A DNA stretch of 64,000 nucleotides, taken from Pampus argenteus (lineage: Eukaryota; Chordata; Actinopteri; Scombriformes; Stromateidae). The stretch's first letter is position 1. Each line of letters starts with the position of its first letter. A program made the position numbers and the translations under genes. The stretch lies in contig CM072871.1 in assembly GCA_036937835.1 (NCBI GenBank), forward strand, positions 4,207,001-4,271,000. Direction: 5' to 3'. The notes beneath the pieces are model-generated. The model was not told the DNA's origin and made no database searches. It was given only the letters and a program-made list of their open reading frames with translations. Of the stretch, positions 37,305 to 50,019 are shown piece by piece.

Positions 37305-40300
37305 AAATGTTTGATTGATTGAGATTTAACCCGATACGATCCGTCCAGATGTGATTTTAACTGTGATTGAATTACTTTAAGACCTTTTTCTTTTTGGCGA
37401 AGCATGTATGGCAACATTATTTTATCTGCTCTCTGTATTTTATTACTGCAGGATAAGGAAAAAAACAACAATCATAATGCAAAGTGACAGAACGGGAGGA
37501 TTTGATCCTGCCAGGGTTACTAATTTTACTACCATTTGTGATTTGTATGTAGTTTACTGCGGTCATAATCTCATTTCATTTAAAGGTAAATAGGTCTCAA
37601 CTCATCTTCATCAAAATATAATTTCATGCAAATGGGCGCCAAGTTAATTTATTCAGCAGAAAAACATCATTTCTTATTCTTATTCTTTACTAGCTATGTG
37701 TGAAACCTTATTATGTATAAATACAGTGTAGACTGGTGTGGACATATACGTCCTGTAACATATACGACCCAATGCTCCGGCCTGTATGAATGCATATTCT
37801 ATAAAATATATCCATAATAACTCATCACAAGAAGATCCAGAAAAGCCTGGGGGTTATACGTTTTCTTTCTATGTACTGACTATAGTCTGCTCACATTATT
37901 ATTCAGCATTTGATTTTTGTCCATATTACCTGTTAGACTGGCATTGATTAGTAGATCAGTATTCTGTGAAGAGCAGAGCGAAGTCAGTCACACCAGAGCC
38001 AAGAAATGAAAGAGGGAAAATGTTATACTATGATTTTAATAACACTTTTATTTCTTTTCTTTCCTTTTTTTTAATTTTGTTAGCAAATTCTAGGTCAGCA
38101 ATGTTTATGCAAGTCAATTCATCAGAATCCAATCTGCATTTACACTACGGGATCTTTTCACCTCTGGAATTATTAATTAAATGAAAAATGTTTCTCCATT
38201 TGTGAGACCAACGCGCAAAGACCCCAAACTCAGCAGTATATGTGCACATTAGTTCATGCATGCTGTATCTATATACATCATATATTACTTCCTAATTTAC
38301 ATAAACAATGTATTTTATTTCGCTTAACACTTCAAATCTGTAGTGTTTACTATGATACTACCTGCTCTACTGAAACAACGTCTGCGCGTGCCAAACTCTT
38401 ATTTGTGAAAAGTGGCCTTTTTTTCAGTGTAAACTATTTACAGCAACGTCTCTGAGACTTCTTTGCATTTGATAGCACACTAAACCAAAACAAGGTCTTT
38501 CCAAAGTGTAGCAATTGGAGTAAAATATCACACTTTCTGTCCCTTCAGGACGAGTGTCTCTTGTGGAAAGCTGTTATGTTCTGGGTAAAAAAAAAAAAAA
38601 ACATTTTGAGGCTTTTTAGAATTTGAGTGGATATCTTATAATTTGCTAGTCGCTCAAGGGGAATATTGCTTATTAAAAGCATGAATATGTATGCGGTATA
38701 TACATGTATCTATCAACAACATTCAGGTTGTTTTGGGTTTCTAGAACATAATTGGATTCAGTAATGAACCTCAGCAGCTCCCTCTGTTCTTGAAATGCTC
38801 TGCGGTACGCGTCCTTTTGAGATAACAGCGGCTAACTGATAGATCACCTCAACATCGAGGGAGAGGGAAAGATGCCGCTTGAAATACCAAATGAGCTTTA
38901 ATACGAGTATGAAACACGCTGTTTCATATTATAACTGTCAACAAATCCCGTCAAAACACTAAACTCATCAGTGCATTAGTCCGTTTCTCAATTCTTACCA
39001 ACTTCCCCACCAATCTGTGACACAATGTGGGCACATTCGTTCCTACTCAAGCTAAGTCGTTATGTAAAACAGCAGGCCACTGTAGTTTTTAGGAAACGGT
39101 GGGACTATAGTAAGCTGCGGATCAGTTTGGGGTAATAGTGAGCATTTACGGCTCCGACTACTGTGCCTATGTTCATCATCGTCACGTGTCGTAATAAGAG
39201 GAATAAGATACATCGGAGTGGCTAGAAAGGAAAAAAAATGTTGATTTTCATCTTTTCTTAAAACTTATTGAGATAAATAGAAATATAGAATAGAACCTAT
39301 AAGAGCAACCTGTTACTGGACATGTGACACATGTAAAGCCAGTAAGCACAAGGCTGCACAAAATACTGCTGAAATATAATCTGTGCATAAGACTGACAAA
39401 AATGTTTCTCTAAAACTTTCTATATACTGTAAACAGTTTCATCCAGTTTATTACTGTATCAGCGTGGTATAGGTTTGTTTTTAGTTTTTTTCTTTTACTT
39501 ATCTGTCTTTCAGAATTGCTGGTGATTAAATGAACCCACCTCCAGGCAGGAAGACGGCGCATCAACAAGAAACTTTAAATAGCAAGGTCATCTAGAGATG
39601 ATTCTGGAGGAAAGTACCCTGCAATGCAGTGTCACCAAGATGGATGTGGTTCATTTACTATTCGGTCAGGTCCATTTAAAATGCTATATCATGGAGAATA
39701 CTTTTCCATTAGTAATTCAGACATTAAAATTAGAGCGAGTTCACGTGACCTGTACTGCTAGGTGAACTGTAGAAAATGATCCATTATTTGTCTTATATAA
39801 TTAATTAACTAAGTATTTATAGACATTAGCAGCCTGTACTGTACATTTAGTGACAGATTAAATTTTACTTAATATATTTTGTTGTTCTAGTCTATTTTTT
39901 TATGAAAGCTACCTATTGAATACTAAAATGCAATTTGATATTTGTTAAAGGTGCACACAAGATTTTCTAAATGCAATAAAAAAAAATTAATAAAACTGTT
40001 TGTACGATGTTGCAAAATATGATGATGCAAATACACAGAGTCACAAATGCAAAAGGTTCTTAAGGGAGACAATAATATGTAGTTGTTTTCTCTCACAAGA
40101 AAAATTTACATACAGTATGTGTTGTGTTTGGTTGATAAGAATAAGGAAAATTAAATACGGGCTTAATCTGTGACAAAAGAAATGAAAAGTGTTTTGTTTA
40201 CTTCAGTTATCTGTGTCCGTTATAAAACCTGCAAGGAGATAAAAGTGGCATTTTAATACACAAAAGGTAGCTTCCATTAAAAAAAAAAAAGGGAAATAAC

Positions 40301-41227
40301 AAATTAAGTTACGTATTTTGTTTTGAAAAAAAGAAGAAGAAGAAGAAGACAGCCATCGCTAGAGAATGTGCTTTATTACAGTATTTTCCTTCAGGCACAC
40401 AGTAGCATTATAGCTATTTCCTGACTGACACTTCAACCGTGAAAGGAAAATCAAAAAGTGAAATTAGGTTACCAACATTTGGCTGCTATACACTGGATGT
40501 TCACCATCACACAAACAACACACCATCCATACTGCCAAACCCTCCAACTAGGACACATCACAGTGTTATGCATTTTGATCTACTACTGGCATGGTCATAG
40601 ATTGCATATGTATGCAATGCATGTCATGACTGAAATAGTTGAGATTTCTACGCAGCATTGATCCCGTCTTCAAAGCCGCCACAGCTGGTTTTAAAACCTC
40701 CTGAATACGCAACAAGGTTACATCAACATCTTCCTCACAAACTGTCCGTGTTGCCTCCCGTATGGTTCTGTGCAGCCTCTCAATCAAAAAAAGATACTGT
40801 TTTTGCATTCAGGTCTCAACGTACGAATAATCAAAGATCCCAGAGGATGCACAGGGTCAGTACAAACCCGGGTGCAGGCATGGAAAATAAAAGTTATGGA
40901 AATGCGGCCAAGTTCTGAGAAACAGCCATAACGTCCACATGGAATTCATTGGAGAGTAGTCTTGACTGAAATCCACGCGGACAAAAAAGGAATCTCTTTC
41001 TCTCCGTCCATGTGTTCGAAAGGGAAACACTCTTATCACATTACATGCTAAATCCACAAACGAGCCCTCCATAGCATTGTGCTAATTAGTAGTGGTTTGC
41101 TTTATCCGTATCTCTCTGTTTTATTGTGACAGACATGAAATCTTTAGACTTGCAGATAACACAGAGGTAACATAACATAACCTACACCTCACACTGGGGT
41201 CATCACAGTATTCTTGTGCCAATGTGT
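37305..41227. other. Non-coding DNA, no gene seen
   Basis: No recognised gene. Features are poly(A) tracts at about 38588-38600 and 40280-40291, a GAA tract at 40330-40349 and ordinary AT-rich sequence. A minus-strand frame at 40566-40808 encodes a peptide that looks helical and charged (an ERLHRTIREATRTVCEEDVD-like segment), but I recognise no family and see no strong splice sites. Confidence 0.55.
40330..40349. repeat. (GAA)n microsatellite
   Basis: About six GAA/AAG units follow an A-rich tract. It is a simple repeat. Confidence 0.9.
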
Positions 41228-41261
<34 letters not shown>

Positions 41262-41263
41262 TA
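41228..41263. repeat. (TA)n microsatellite
   Basis: A TA array of about 17 units with one C interruption at 41256, followed by a poly(T) run. It is the first of three long dinucleotide arrays within about 760 bp. Confidence 0.95.
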
Positions 41264-41667
41264 GTTTTTTTTTTGTTATCGCTGATCCGTACATCTTGCC
41301 TTTATCACTTAAAGAACTGCTGGCTCAAGAGAAAGAGAGGGAAACAAGGAGGTCCGCCTTTAGGAAAACCTGCAGAATCCACAGTGTTTTACCTTTAGCA
41401 GCGTTTTTACGTAACACCACTGATGATTCAGGGCTGGGTATTTTGGTGCTGGGTGAGCTTGATATTGCCTGGTGTTAATATTGTGACATCTAGTGGCAGC
41501 TGCCGATGGACAGAGAGACATACTTTGGCACTAGACGTGTGGCTGTGAATACACAATACCATCCGACTAATCCAAAATGTATCCAAGGTCACCCATATTC
41601 GATTTGCTAATCAGGTGAATATGGCAAAAAAAAATGTTTTGTCCCCGATTATAAGCAGAGTGTGTGA

Positions 41668-41670
<3 letters not shown>

Positions 41671-41698
<28 letters not shown>
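41671..41698. repeat. (TG)n microsatellite
   Basis: Fourteen perfect TG units, the second array of the local cluster. Confidence 0.96.
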
Positions 41699-41938
41699 AT
41701 GGAGAGAACAGGGAGGGGGGTTATTTGTGGGAGATTAGTGGATTCGTGGATTATTACTGTCTTTGAATAGCCATCAAATTAACTATGATCTAAACGAATT
41801 AAGAGGAAATTGCTGTCTATACACCTCCACCTGATGGAGACCATATAATGAACACTAACGTGATCATTAGACAATTATAGCTCCCAGAGGCTATAGGATA
41901 TTTTATGGCCACATACAGTTAAATTGTTGTGTTGTTTT

Positions 41939-41942
<4 letters not shown>

Positions 41943-41985
<43 letters not shown>
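41943..41985. repeat. (TG)n microsatellite
   Basis: About 21 perfect TG units preceded by a T tract. This is the longest TG array in the window and can adopt left-handed DNA under supercoiling. The six-frame translation of this stretch is meaningless. Confidence 0.97.
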
Positions 41986-41986
<1 letters not shown>

Positions 41987-42439
41987 TGGTGATTGTTGTT
42001 TGCTCTTTCTGGCCACAGATGGACTTTACTTAAACACAACAACCTATCTGAGGAGGGTGGTGAAGAGTAAAAATAGACAACATCCTCCAGGGATCATTTT
42101 TATGAGAGCACCACCATTATTCACAATTCTTTAAAGGGCTTAAAGGATGCCAGTTCCCAAAGGATATTCTCATGGAGATATTTTGTTTTAATCACAAAAG
42201 CTTGCAGTTAAAATTTATGAGGGAAGAAAAATGAATAATTAACACTTAAATGCACTGACGGGCTTGTGTTATGGCCTCATAATCTGCTCTTCTCCTGGCA
42301 TTTTCCCAGATTTATGGAAGCATTTCTGTTCTTTGCCGCTGCCAGACAGTGATGTCACACCAGACCTACTTCAAGTCAAATTTCAACTCTTCTCATAGTT
42401 CATCCTCTCTCTCTGCTCACCACAGATTTTTTTCCGTTG

Positions 42440-42540
42440 AAAGGAACAGTGCAACGTTTTGGGAGATTATTTGCATGTTTGTATATTAAATATGAAGTTA
42501 CAGCCAGCAGATCATCTTAGCATAAAACTGGAAATGAGAA
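42440..42540 (+). repeat. Decayed teleost interspersed repeat (AAATATGAAG..ACAGCCAGCAG type)
   Basis: The order of segments AAGGAACAGTGCAACGTTTTGGGAG, TTAAATATGAAGTTACAGCC, AGCAGATCATCTTAGCATAAA and ACTGGAAATGAG matches, from memory, an abundant teleost repeat in which a gapped form of the same blocks appears upstream of a TAGCTTAGCATAAAGACTGGAAACAGG-like segment. The copy is shortened and diverged. I cannot assign its class; it may be a non-autonomous DNA element or a SINE-like sequence. Confidence 0.6.
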
Positions 42541-42545
42541 AACAT

Positions 42546-42630
42546 TTGGTGTCGCCAATTTAGCGACTTTTCAGAACTTTTTTTCCATCAATGCATCTAG
42601 CGACAAATTCAGCAACTTTCTGGGCAGACC
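42546..42630 (+). repeat. Internally repetitive 'TAGCGAC' repeat fragment
   Basis: Immediately after the preceding repeat comes GTGTCGCCAATTTAGCGAC, then TTTTCAG, and after a spacer CTAGCGAC with AATTCAGCAACTTTCTGGG. The AGCGAC core recurs with related flanks. This repeated AGCGAC layout resembles a fish interspersed repeat I have seen, but I cannot name it. The adjacency suggests either a nested insertion or a composite repeat. Confidence 0.45.
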
Positions 42631-44689
42631 TGAATTCCCCTACTTAAAGAGGAGTCACTAATATTTTTCACTCAATAAGAGCTATTGTGGCTGTGGCTCT
42701 GTGGACTGATTGTGTTTAGTGACGGTGCAGAAGCACCTTCAGTCGTCCAATCATCAGCCAGACAAAGTCGTGACTGAGTTATAAATGTGCGTACCTGACG
42801 GCCAGACACTGATCCACATTGTTTTACGACAACAAAACAGTGAAAGTGGTGATATTCTCACCTCCCCTCCTCCACAACGGAGTCCTGCATGTGTGTCACA
42901 GGTTAACATGGGAATAAATAACATCATAAATGTTATACTAACCCTGTGGTTTGAGATCAGTGATGTAAAGTGGCCAGATCTGCTTTGATGCCTGTTTATT
43001 AAGCACAGGTCTGATGGAAATTGCCCCAGACACATGCAGTGTATTTGGTAGGAGTCACAGTCTGCATGTTATGTGAAAGTGTTTGCAGGGTCTCACCACT
43101 CGTTGCATTTAAAGGAGGATCATGCAACTAATAAGAGTCAGACGGAAGTAAAAAAAATGTCTGTACTACATTAAAAACAAATCTACGAGGTCTCTTTCAC
43201 TTGCAGAGTGGTTTTGAGGGTGTCCCAATGCAGGAGCTGAATGCATAATTTCCGGCTTTCATAAATCAGGTGCTGGAGATGCCAATTCTCCATGAAAACT
43301 GCAACACACATTCACACTGCACCATTTTCTTAGTAAATACAGTCAAAGAGTCCACAGCCATGCTAGCAGCTCTGTGAGGCTGCACAGGAGGAAAGGTCAG
43401 CGGATCAAAGTCATTACAATTCATCCTCACAAAAGCACAACTTTGATTTTAAATACGCATCATCTAGCAGTGTGAGGATTTAGCGAGTAACCTGCAGAGA
43501 TCAGACAAAAGAAAGTGACAAGGACAGGATATGATTCACAATTCCACTGTGGTGAGGGTAGCAGAGAGATCATTAAGGGAGGAGGAGGAGTAGTCTATCC
43601 AGAGGATCCCTTCTGAGGTGGGTGAAGAGGAGATGCAGCTACAGGATGGAAATGTTAGGTGGCTTAGAGGAACTAGCTGCAAAATAAGACCTTCCCTTTG
43701 CACTAAAAAATCACACCTGACATGTGCTGTCTGCAGGGGAACGATGCACAGCAGACCCACCAATGACAGAAGAAAGAAGGGACAGCAGGGGCAAACACGA
43801 ATACTCAAAACTAAAGTAAGTTATGAAAGCATCTTGAAAATCCAACATAAACTGATGTCAACACAGAACAATGTTTCAAAATCTTATAAAAATAACTTTT
43901 TATACTGTGCATGACAATTCATTTGTGTCCTTATTGTCCTTGTCCTGTTTCCTCTTCCCGTTAGCATGCTGTACAAATCCTTTCTAACATCTTCAATGAA
44001 AAGAACAGCAGCGGCCCTTTCATATGCACTGCAGCTATCTCTGTGAGTGGTGGCAAATATAGTGGAAGTTTTGAATTGGTCATAGTTAAGTTGTCGATGC
44101 AATCTAATTTATAAAGCACTTTCTCCTGCATTGACAGAATTTTTCATCACATCAAGATTCTGTCACCGTTTTATGCTTTTAGTTGCTTAAAAGCAGTATC
44201 TGGCTTCTGTGGAGAAATCAGGATTGAGTAAAGTCACTTTCCTACCTCTGCACCCCGACTTATCAGAGAGGAAAATTACCATGTGAAAAATGACGCAGCA
44301 GCCTAAAACTTAGCGAGATAATACTTTTAAGAGTAACATCCATCACCTTCAGTTTTTGTTTTTTTTGTTTTTTCCAGGAAGTGTCTCTGTTGGTTTGACA
44401 GACTAACAGTGTAGTGGTCAAAGCAAAAAGGAGCCACAGAGCCACTGTTTTATCCACTTTCATCTTTAGTACTTTATGAAGAATTTAATACAAAATGCCC
44501 CTCATATAAAAACTTAAAACAAATGCAATATTTTGAGTTTAAAATCATCTAATCTAACACAGGAATGGACTTCTTTTTACCCTTTCATGATTAAAGAAGC
44601 AAACAAAGAATATTAATACTGATTAACTTTGCTAAAAAGTTAATGATAATGTAATCAAGACGAGAATGATTTACAATTAAATGTACAAT
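42631..44689. other. Non-coding DNA, no gene seen
   Basis: Short frames on both strands (about 70-98 codons) have no recognisable motif. A TTTTTTGTTTTTT tract lies near 44358-44372. No RNA gene or exon is supported. Confidence 0.55.
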
Positions 44690-44895
44690 TAGGTATCATC
44701 TGCGTAATTATGCAGATATGTAGAAACTGAACAGCACAGGCCCCAAAATGGAGCCTTGAGGAGTCTCACGTATTAATGTTATGACAGTGGAAGTATAGGG
44801 ATAGAAAACCAGTAGTTTTTGCAGTCTATTGGAAGGTATTGTGGTAGGTTGAATCCAAAGCTGTGCTTAAATCTGACTAAAGTAGAATGATTTGG
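44690..44895 (-). pseudogene. Ancient LINE reverse-transcriptase fragment (L2-like)
   Basis: On the minus strand three reverse-transcriptase motifs survive in the correct order. From about 44880 to 44830 the reading SDLSTALDSTYHN corresponds to the LDLSAAFDTVDHN motif A. At about 44755-44715 the reading QGSILGPVLFSFYI is motif B. In a shifted frame at about 44694-44710, YADDT is the catalytic motif C. Stops and frameshifts interrupt all of them, and the motif A to B distance is shortened. It belongs to the same broad clade as the 34-37 kb LINE but is far more diverged, so it is an older, independent insertion. No tail or target duplication is visible. Confidence 0.8.
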
Positions 44896-46344
44896 GAAAA
44901 CAAATGACTAAATGCACTAAACTTAGTGCAGAAAATACAACACTATTTAAAATGCTTGACTCAGATTCAAGTGAGCAGGAGTTATAGTAATAGTTGACAT
45001 TTATGCTATGCTATAAATGTCTTTTTTTCCTAAGTATTTAATAACATCAAACCTCTACACAGTTTCAATGCAGTTGAGTGAACCTACCTACCAAAAAACC
45101 TAGGATTTTTGTTTTATAGAAATAAACTTGAAACCGTCTGATTATAAGTGAGAAATCAGTTCATTAAGCATTTCTAAATACTACAGAGTTAAACAGGGTG
45201 ATGCTCTATGAAAATGTTAACTAGTTTAATTAACTAGTTTCTCCTTTTAAACTCAGCTTTCTTGCCATTTTCTGATTATGTAAATTACTGCATTTGGACT
45301 TTCCTGGGTTGGTTTTCAGTAAGTGTGAGTATGAGTGTGTGTGTACTGCAGGTCAGGCATACGGCCCTGGGCTGTAAGTGCAGCCAAACTACTTTCACAT
45401 AAATCTATGGAGAAAGATTACTTCCCTAATAGGAAATGGCCTTTCTCATACTTCTTACAGTTATCAATTTTTCTCTCTCTATTATCTTTTTCTCCAAAAG
45501 AACCACGGTTCTGTAAATATTGAAGACTTTGCTAGAGAGATTCATTGCCTTATATCCACAGGACCAGGCAGCAGTGCAAATAATATGTGGATGTTCTCAA
45601 AACTATTACTAACCTTTTTGCCACTTTGTTTGGCTTCAGTGATCCGGTCAGCCATTCTAAAGTTATACAGAAAAAGAAAGCATAGTTGGATAATGCTCGT
45701 GTGTGAAATAAGTACTTTGTCAACGGTAACGTTCAGTTATGTGGCCGTGTTTATGCAGCTTTGTAACATTAAAGTTAACTGGATTATTTTTTCTCCCTGT
45801 AAATGAATGACAATACGTAGCAGTGATAACTAACACCAGCTAACTACAGTGTTAATGTTACAATGTTTTGCACAATGCTGAAGCTCAAAGTTCAATTATC
45901 AGCTTCCAATTAAGGGTTAATGGAAAAGTTAAGAGAAACATAAGTAAAGATATTACTAGCAGTGCATTCTCTGTTTTGTCACCACTTATACTTATGAAAT
46001 AACATAAAGATCACATATTCCAACATATGCTCTATACTCATGCTCTATTCTCATTGTTCTGCAAATATAATAACAATACACACAGTTTAAATGCACCCAG
46101 TTGTTTTACAAAAGGGACACACTGTTCCAGGTGAAGCATTAACAATATGGCAATAAATAGGACATATGCTTTACTCTTCTGAATGTCAAGGACATACCAG
46201 ATGTCTGTTGGGGGTCTACTGTATGTATACAGGTATCTCTGTTTTCATGCAAAAATAAACCAAAAAAGACAGTGAGTAAAGCAGATTTATGTCCAGATCA
46301 CCAGAAATCAGAACCGTCCATCACATTCAGCCTGCTGCCGCTAT
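44896..46344. other. Non-coding DNA, no gene seen
   Basis: AT-rich sequence. A perfect 9-bp direct repeat, AACTAGTTT (45219-45227 and 45232-45240), makes a near-palindrome. A 142-codon plus-strand frame at 45378-45806 has no recognisable domain. Parts near the left edge may be undetectable remains of the old LINE. Confidence 0.5.
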
Positions 46345-46470
46345 GACGGGTCACACGTCAATGCTAATTTGTTCAGTTAAATTTTTCAAAGAACCCCCTT
46401 GAATGAATTAACCCAGCAAATTAGCACTAATGAATTATCCATCATTAGTCTGGCGAGGAATAAATGCATG
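46345..46470. promoter_or_regulatory. Possible conserved non-coding element, homeodomain-motif rich
   Basis: The block is dense in TAAT/ATTA cores (AATGCTAATTTG, GAATTAACCC, AAATTAGCACTAATGAATTATCC, CATTAGTC) with little low-complexity sequence, and it has no coding frame. This composition is typical of developmental enhancers bound by homeodomain factors. Conservation cannot be judged from one genome. Confidence 0.25.
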
Positions 46471-49400
46471 TTACAAATATATATTTAAAAAAAAAAACCC
46501 AATACCTTCATAGATGTTGCAGGTAAAGACGCAGACAAACAACAAGATAAATACACAGATAAAAATACTAGAGTCACATTGGTGTCCTCTTGCGGCAAAA
46601 CAAACAGTTATTTAAATAGCAGACATTAATCACTGTTACGTTCCCAGAGAGAGAGCGAGCAAACTGGCCCTGCTCTCTGGTGGTTACACGGAGCACCTTG
46701 AGGGAAACATTTTTTTGCTGTTTCCAGATGCTTAGTTCTGCTCCATTTCACCTCTCGCCGAGTTTTTGATCAAGCCTTGACTTCATTACACTCTGGTGGA
46801 TGATTTTTGAGGAACCATAAAAAGTGAAGCTCCCAGTATTGCTGCATTCATGCACTCCTTCCTTTGCTTTATGATTTATTTTTATTTTCTTTACAACAAA
46901 AATAAAGCTATGATTATTATAGCTTTGCTGACCAAGTTGTATACTGTAAAGGACAGCAGCTCTTTCATGGTGTTTGGAGAGTGTGCAGATGTTAGTTTGC
47001 GTTGTGTTAGCCGCTATCTGTCTCTTGCTGTTGTGTCTCTGATTGCATTTGACATGTGACATGTGACAGAAGTATGGATTGCCTGGTTGCATGAGTAATT
47101 TCTCTGTATCCCATAATTGCACTGTATTGATGCAAAAGAGAGAAGAGGGGTTTTCATTTCATATCTTACAATTCCACAGTTGGCTGGCGAAAATGGGGCA
47201 CTTTGCTCTTTGTAAGCCATGACGTTATCATTCTGTGGAACAGCCTGCCCTGCTTTGTGTATGCATGGCAAAGGCTGAATTTAGTATTGTGTAGATTAGA
47301 TGCATGATAGTATTCTTGATAAGGTACTGCATGTGCATCTTTACTTCAAGTGCTGATGGAAAGTGAGCTTGCTGTACATCCTAGAAAAAAAAAAAAAGAA
47401 AAACAACCCAGGAATACATCAATCATTGCAGAATTATAGTACAGAAACAACTTTTACCAACTGTTCCCCTGCTACAAGAAAAAAAAAAAAATTAGTAAAA
47501 ATGACACGCATGCTAAACTATGCCTTAAATAACACAAGAGGTTCAAAGATCCCAGAATTGACATAGAAGACGGTCCATCAATTATTTACACCTGTTCAAA
47601 GCAAAAATTGTGAATTTAGGGAAATGATGAACGTAACACATAAAGCAGGAAGTGCAGCGTTTATTCCATCAGACATTAAAATATGCTGTGGCCGAGGAGA
47701 AGAAGCAGTCGAAGAGTAAAGTTTGATGATGCTGAGACTTTTTGAATCTTAAGTGTTTTGCATATTTCCTAAGCACTTAATTGTATAGCTACCATAAAGT
47801 GGTGCTATAGTTACGATCGCCCAGAGCTGCGAGTGCCTCATGCGATCAGCAGTCATAGCGAGCAGCTGCTGTGAGCCATATGGCCCTTTGAGCTGTGGAG
47901 GAAGAATCCCTGAGTCCTCATTAAACAGCTCATGGACCATTGGCCCAAAGACCTCACTGCTTCTCTGACGTTCTGCATTATCCCTGATATATTCCTACAA
48001 AGTGGCTGCTACAGTGCCTCCTAATTTTAAGGAATATTTTATTGTTCTTGTTTGTTGCTCAGCTGCAAAGTCAGCTTGATGCGGGCAGCTATTAAACAGC
48101 TAACCAACTGCATAAACATTAATATGTTAAAATGATATATATAAATATATACATGTTATATTGTTGTTCCCCTTACTTCACGCTAAAAATTTCTAGCCAA
48201 GTGGCCTTTTTGTGTCGGGTTTCACCTCTCAGGCTTCACACAGGTTGCCTGAACTAATCAGCGGAGGTCATCGAGGTCACACCCAGACGAAGATCTGAGA
48301 GGAAGGAAAAAATCTTAACTTTGACTAATTACAACTGAGCATCAGTCAAACTTGAGCAGTGTTCAATAGCGACAACTATTTTATTTCTTTGTTGTTATAA
48401 ATGTCAGTACAGCTTTATCTCAGTCTGAGCTTACTATCAGCAAAACCAATAGTTGTCTAGTGCATTACTACTACAGACTTATTGAAGGAACAGAGACCAG
48501 TTTCATCATATTATTTAATATATCCGTATGAATTAAATAAACAATAGAAATGCTAAAGATACTTTTTTATGTGGAAATTGATAACATGACAGTTTAGTAA
48601 AGTTATTTAGTTCAGGTTATCCATATTTTAATTACTTGAACTTACTTAATTACTTGAATTAAATGAAAATTCAAATGTTTTTTCTCTGAAAGATCTAATA
48701 GTTAATAAGTCAAATGACTATAAGCTAAGGTGAGTTAACTGTGTGGTGTTTTGTCTCATTTCAATCACTGTCTACTAGAATGAAATGTGGTTGACTGATG
48801 GCATCATCACCCAGGAGAGTTGCAACCTGATCAACAACTTTATAGCAACCGCAAATGTGCCACATTTAGAGCTTTTCTCACCCCAAGAAACAGTATACAG
48901 TATCAATGAATTATTAATTAAGCATGTAGATTCTTCTAATGTATGCAATGCTGGAAACTATTATTTTTGAACATACAAAAACGTAGTGAAAACGTGTGAA
49001 TTACTCCAGATTCTTCACTATAAGAAAGCTGTACAGATAATAAAAAAAAACCCAAAAAGATGAGAACCTCAGAAGAAAAGAGACTAGACAATGTCAGCCG
49101 AATTTAACTCAATTTATCAAGAGTGACAAATTACAAAACAATTTGCAACAGCTATTCCCGTTGTTATTTCCATTCTGCACGTTAGAGTGTAATTTAGCTT
49201 TTCGTGTCCTTGGAGCAACATTGGGCAATTGCCTTTTCCCTCCCTCAGAGTGTTTAGCACTGACATGATTTATCAGGAGCTCATTGATATTCAGCAGCAT
49301 GTTGACCAGTGAAGTGACAACGCATAACAATGAGTCCAATTAAGTTTCTGTGTTTTCGGTAATCAAACTGGATGCATGCTGAAATGTTGCATTCTCACTT

Positions 49401-50000
49401 GAATGTTGAGCACATGTTGACTGGACAGCTTTAAGTAACCCAATGGATGGACTGGGACCTACTTAAAACCAGGTTTATTTTCAACAAGCTATGATGATTA
49501 CTGAAAAATATAAGTTTATATGTGAGTAAAAAAAAAAAAAGTAAAAAAAAAAAATAGTAAAATAAAATCGATAGTAAAAAAAATAATAATAATAACTTTT
49601 TCAGAGAGCGCTCATACCTGCAAGTGTATGAATTTTCAAGAACTTTGAAACAACTAGTTAGACTGCGCATTCAACCGAGGACATATGAGCTTATAGCTAA
49701 TGCAAACTATTAATGATCATTACGGATATTGATTAGCCATTATTCATGGGAGTAGAGAGCAGCTCTTGATAAATTGGATGAATTGTGTAATGGCCATGAA
49801 AAAAAAATGAGATGAATTATCAGCATTTAGTTGGAGATGAAAATAAAATGGTCAAATTTTAGAATTTAATGAAATGCATTAGTCATTACTGCAAAGTAGC
49901 TAGTTAATAATAATTGATTTGACAAGTTTATTTGATATGAATTAAAATTTTAAATGCCTCATACATTTTCACATGTATGTAAAATGTGAAATGGTTTGTC

Positions 50001-50019
50001 TATATATATATATATATAT
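50001..50019. repeat. (TA)n microsatellite
   Basis: About nine TA units. It is a simple repeat. Confidence 0.9.

Noticed and set aside
40566..40808. Minus-strand frame with a helical, charged peptide
   Set aside because: The composition is attractive, but no family was recognised and no acceptor or donor of quality flanks it. It is kept only as a note in the block description.
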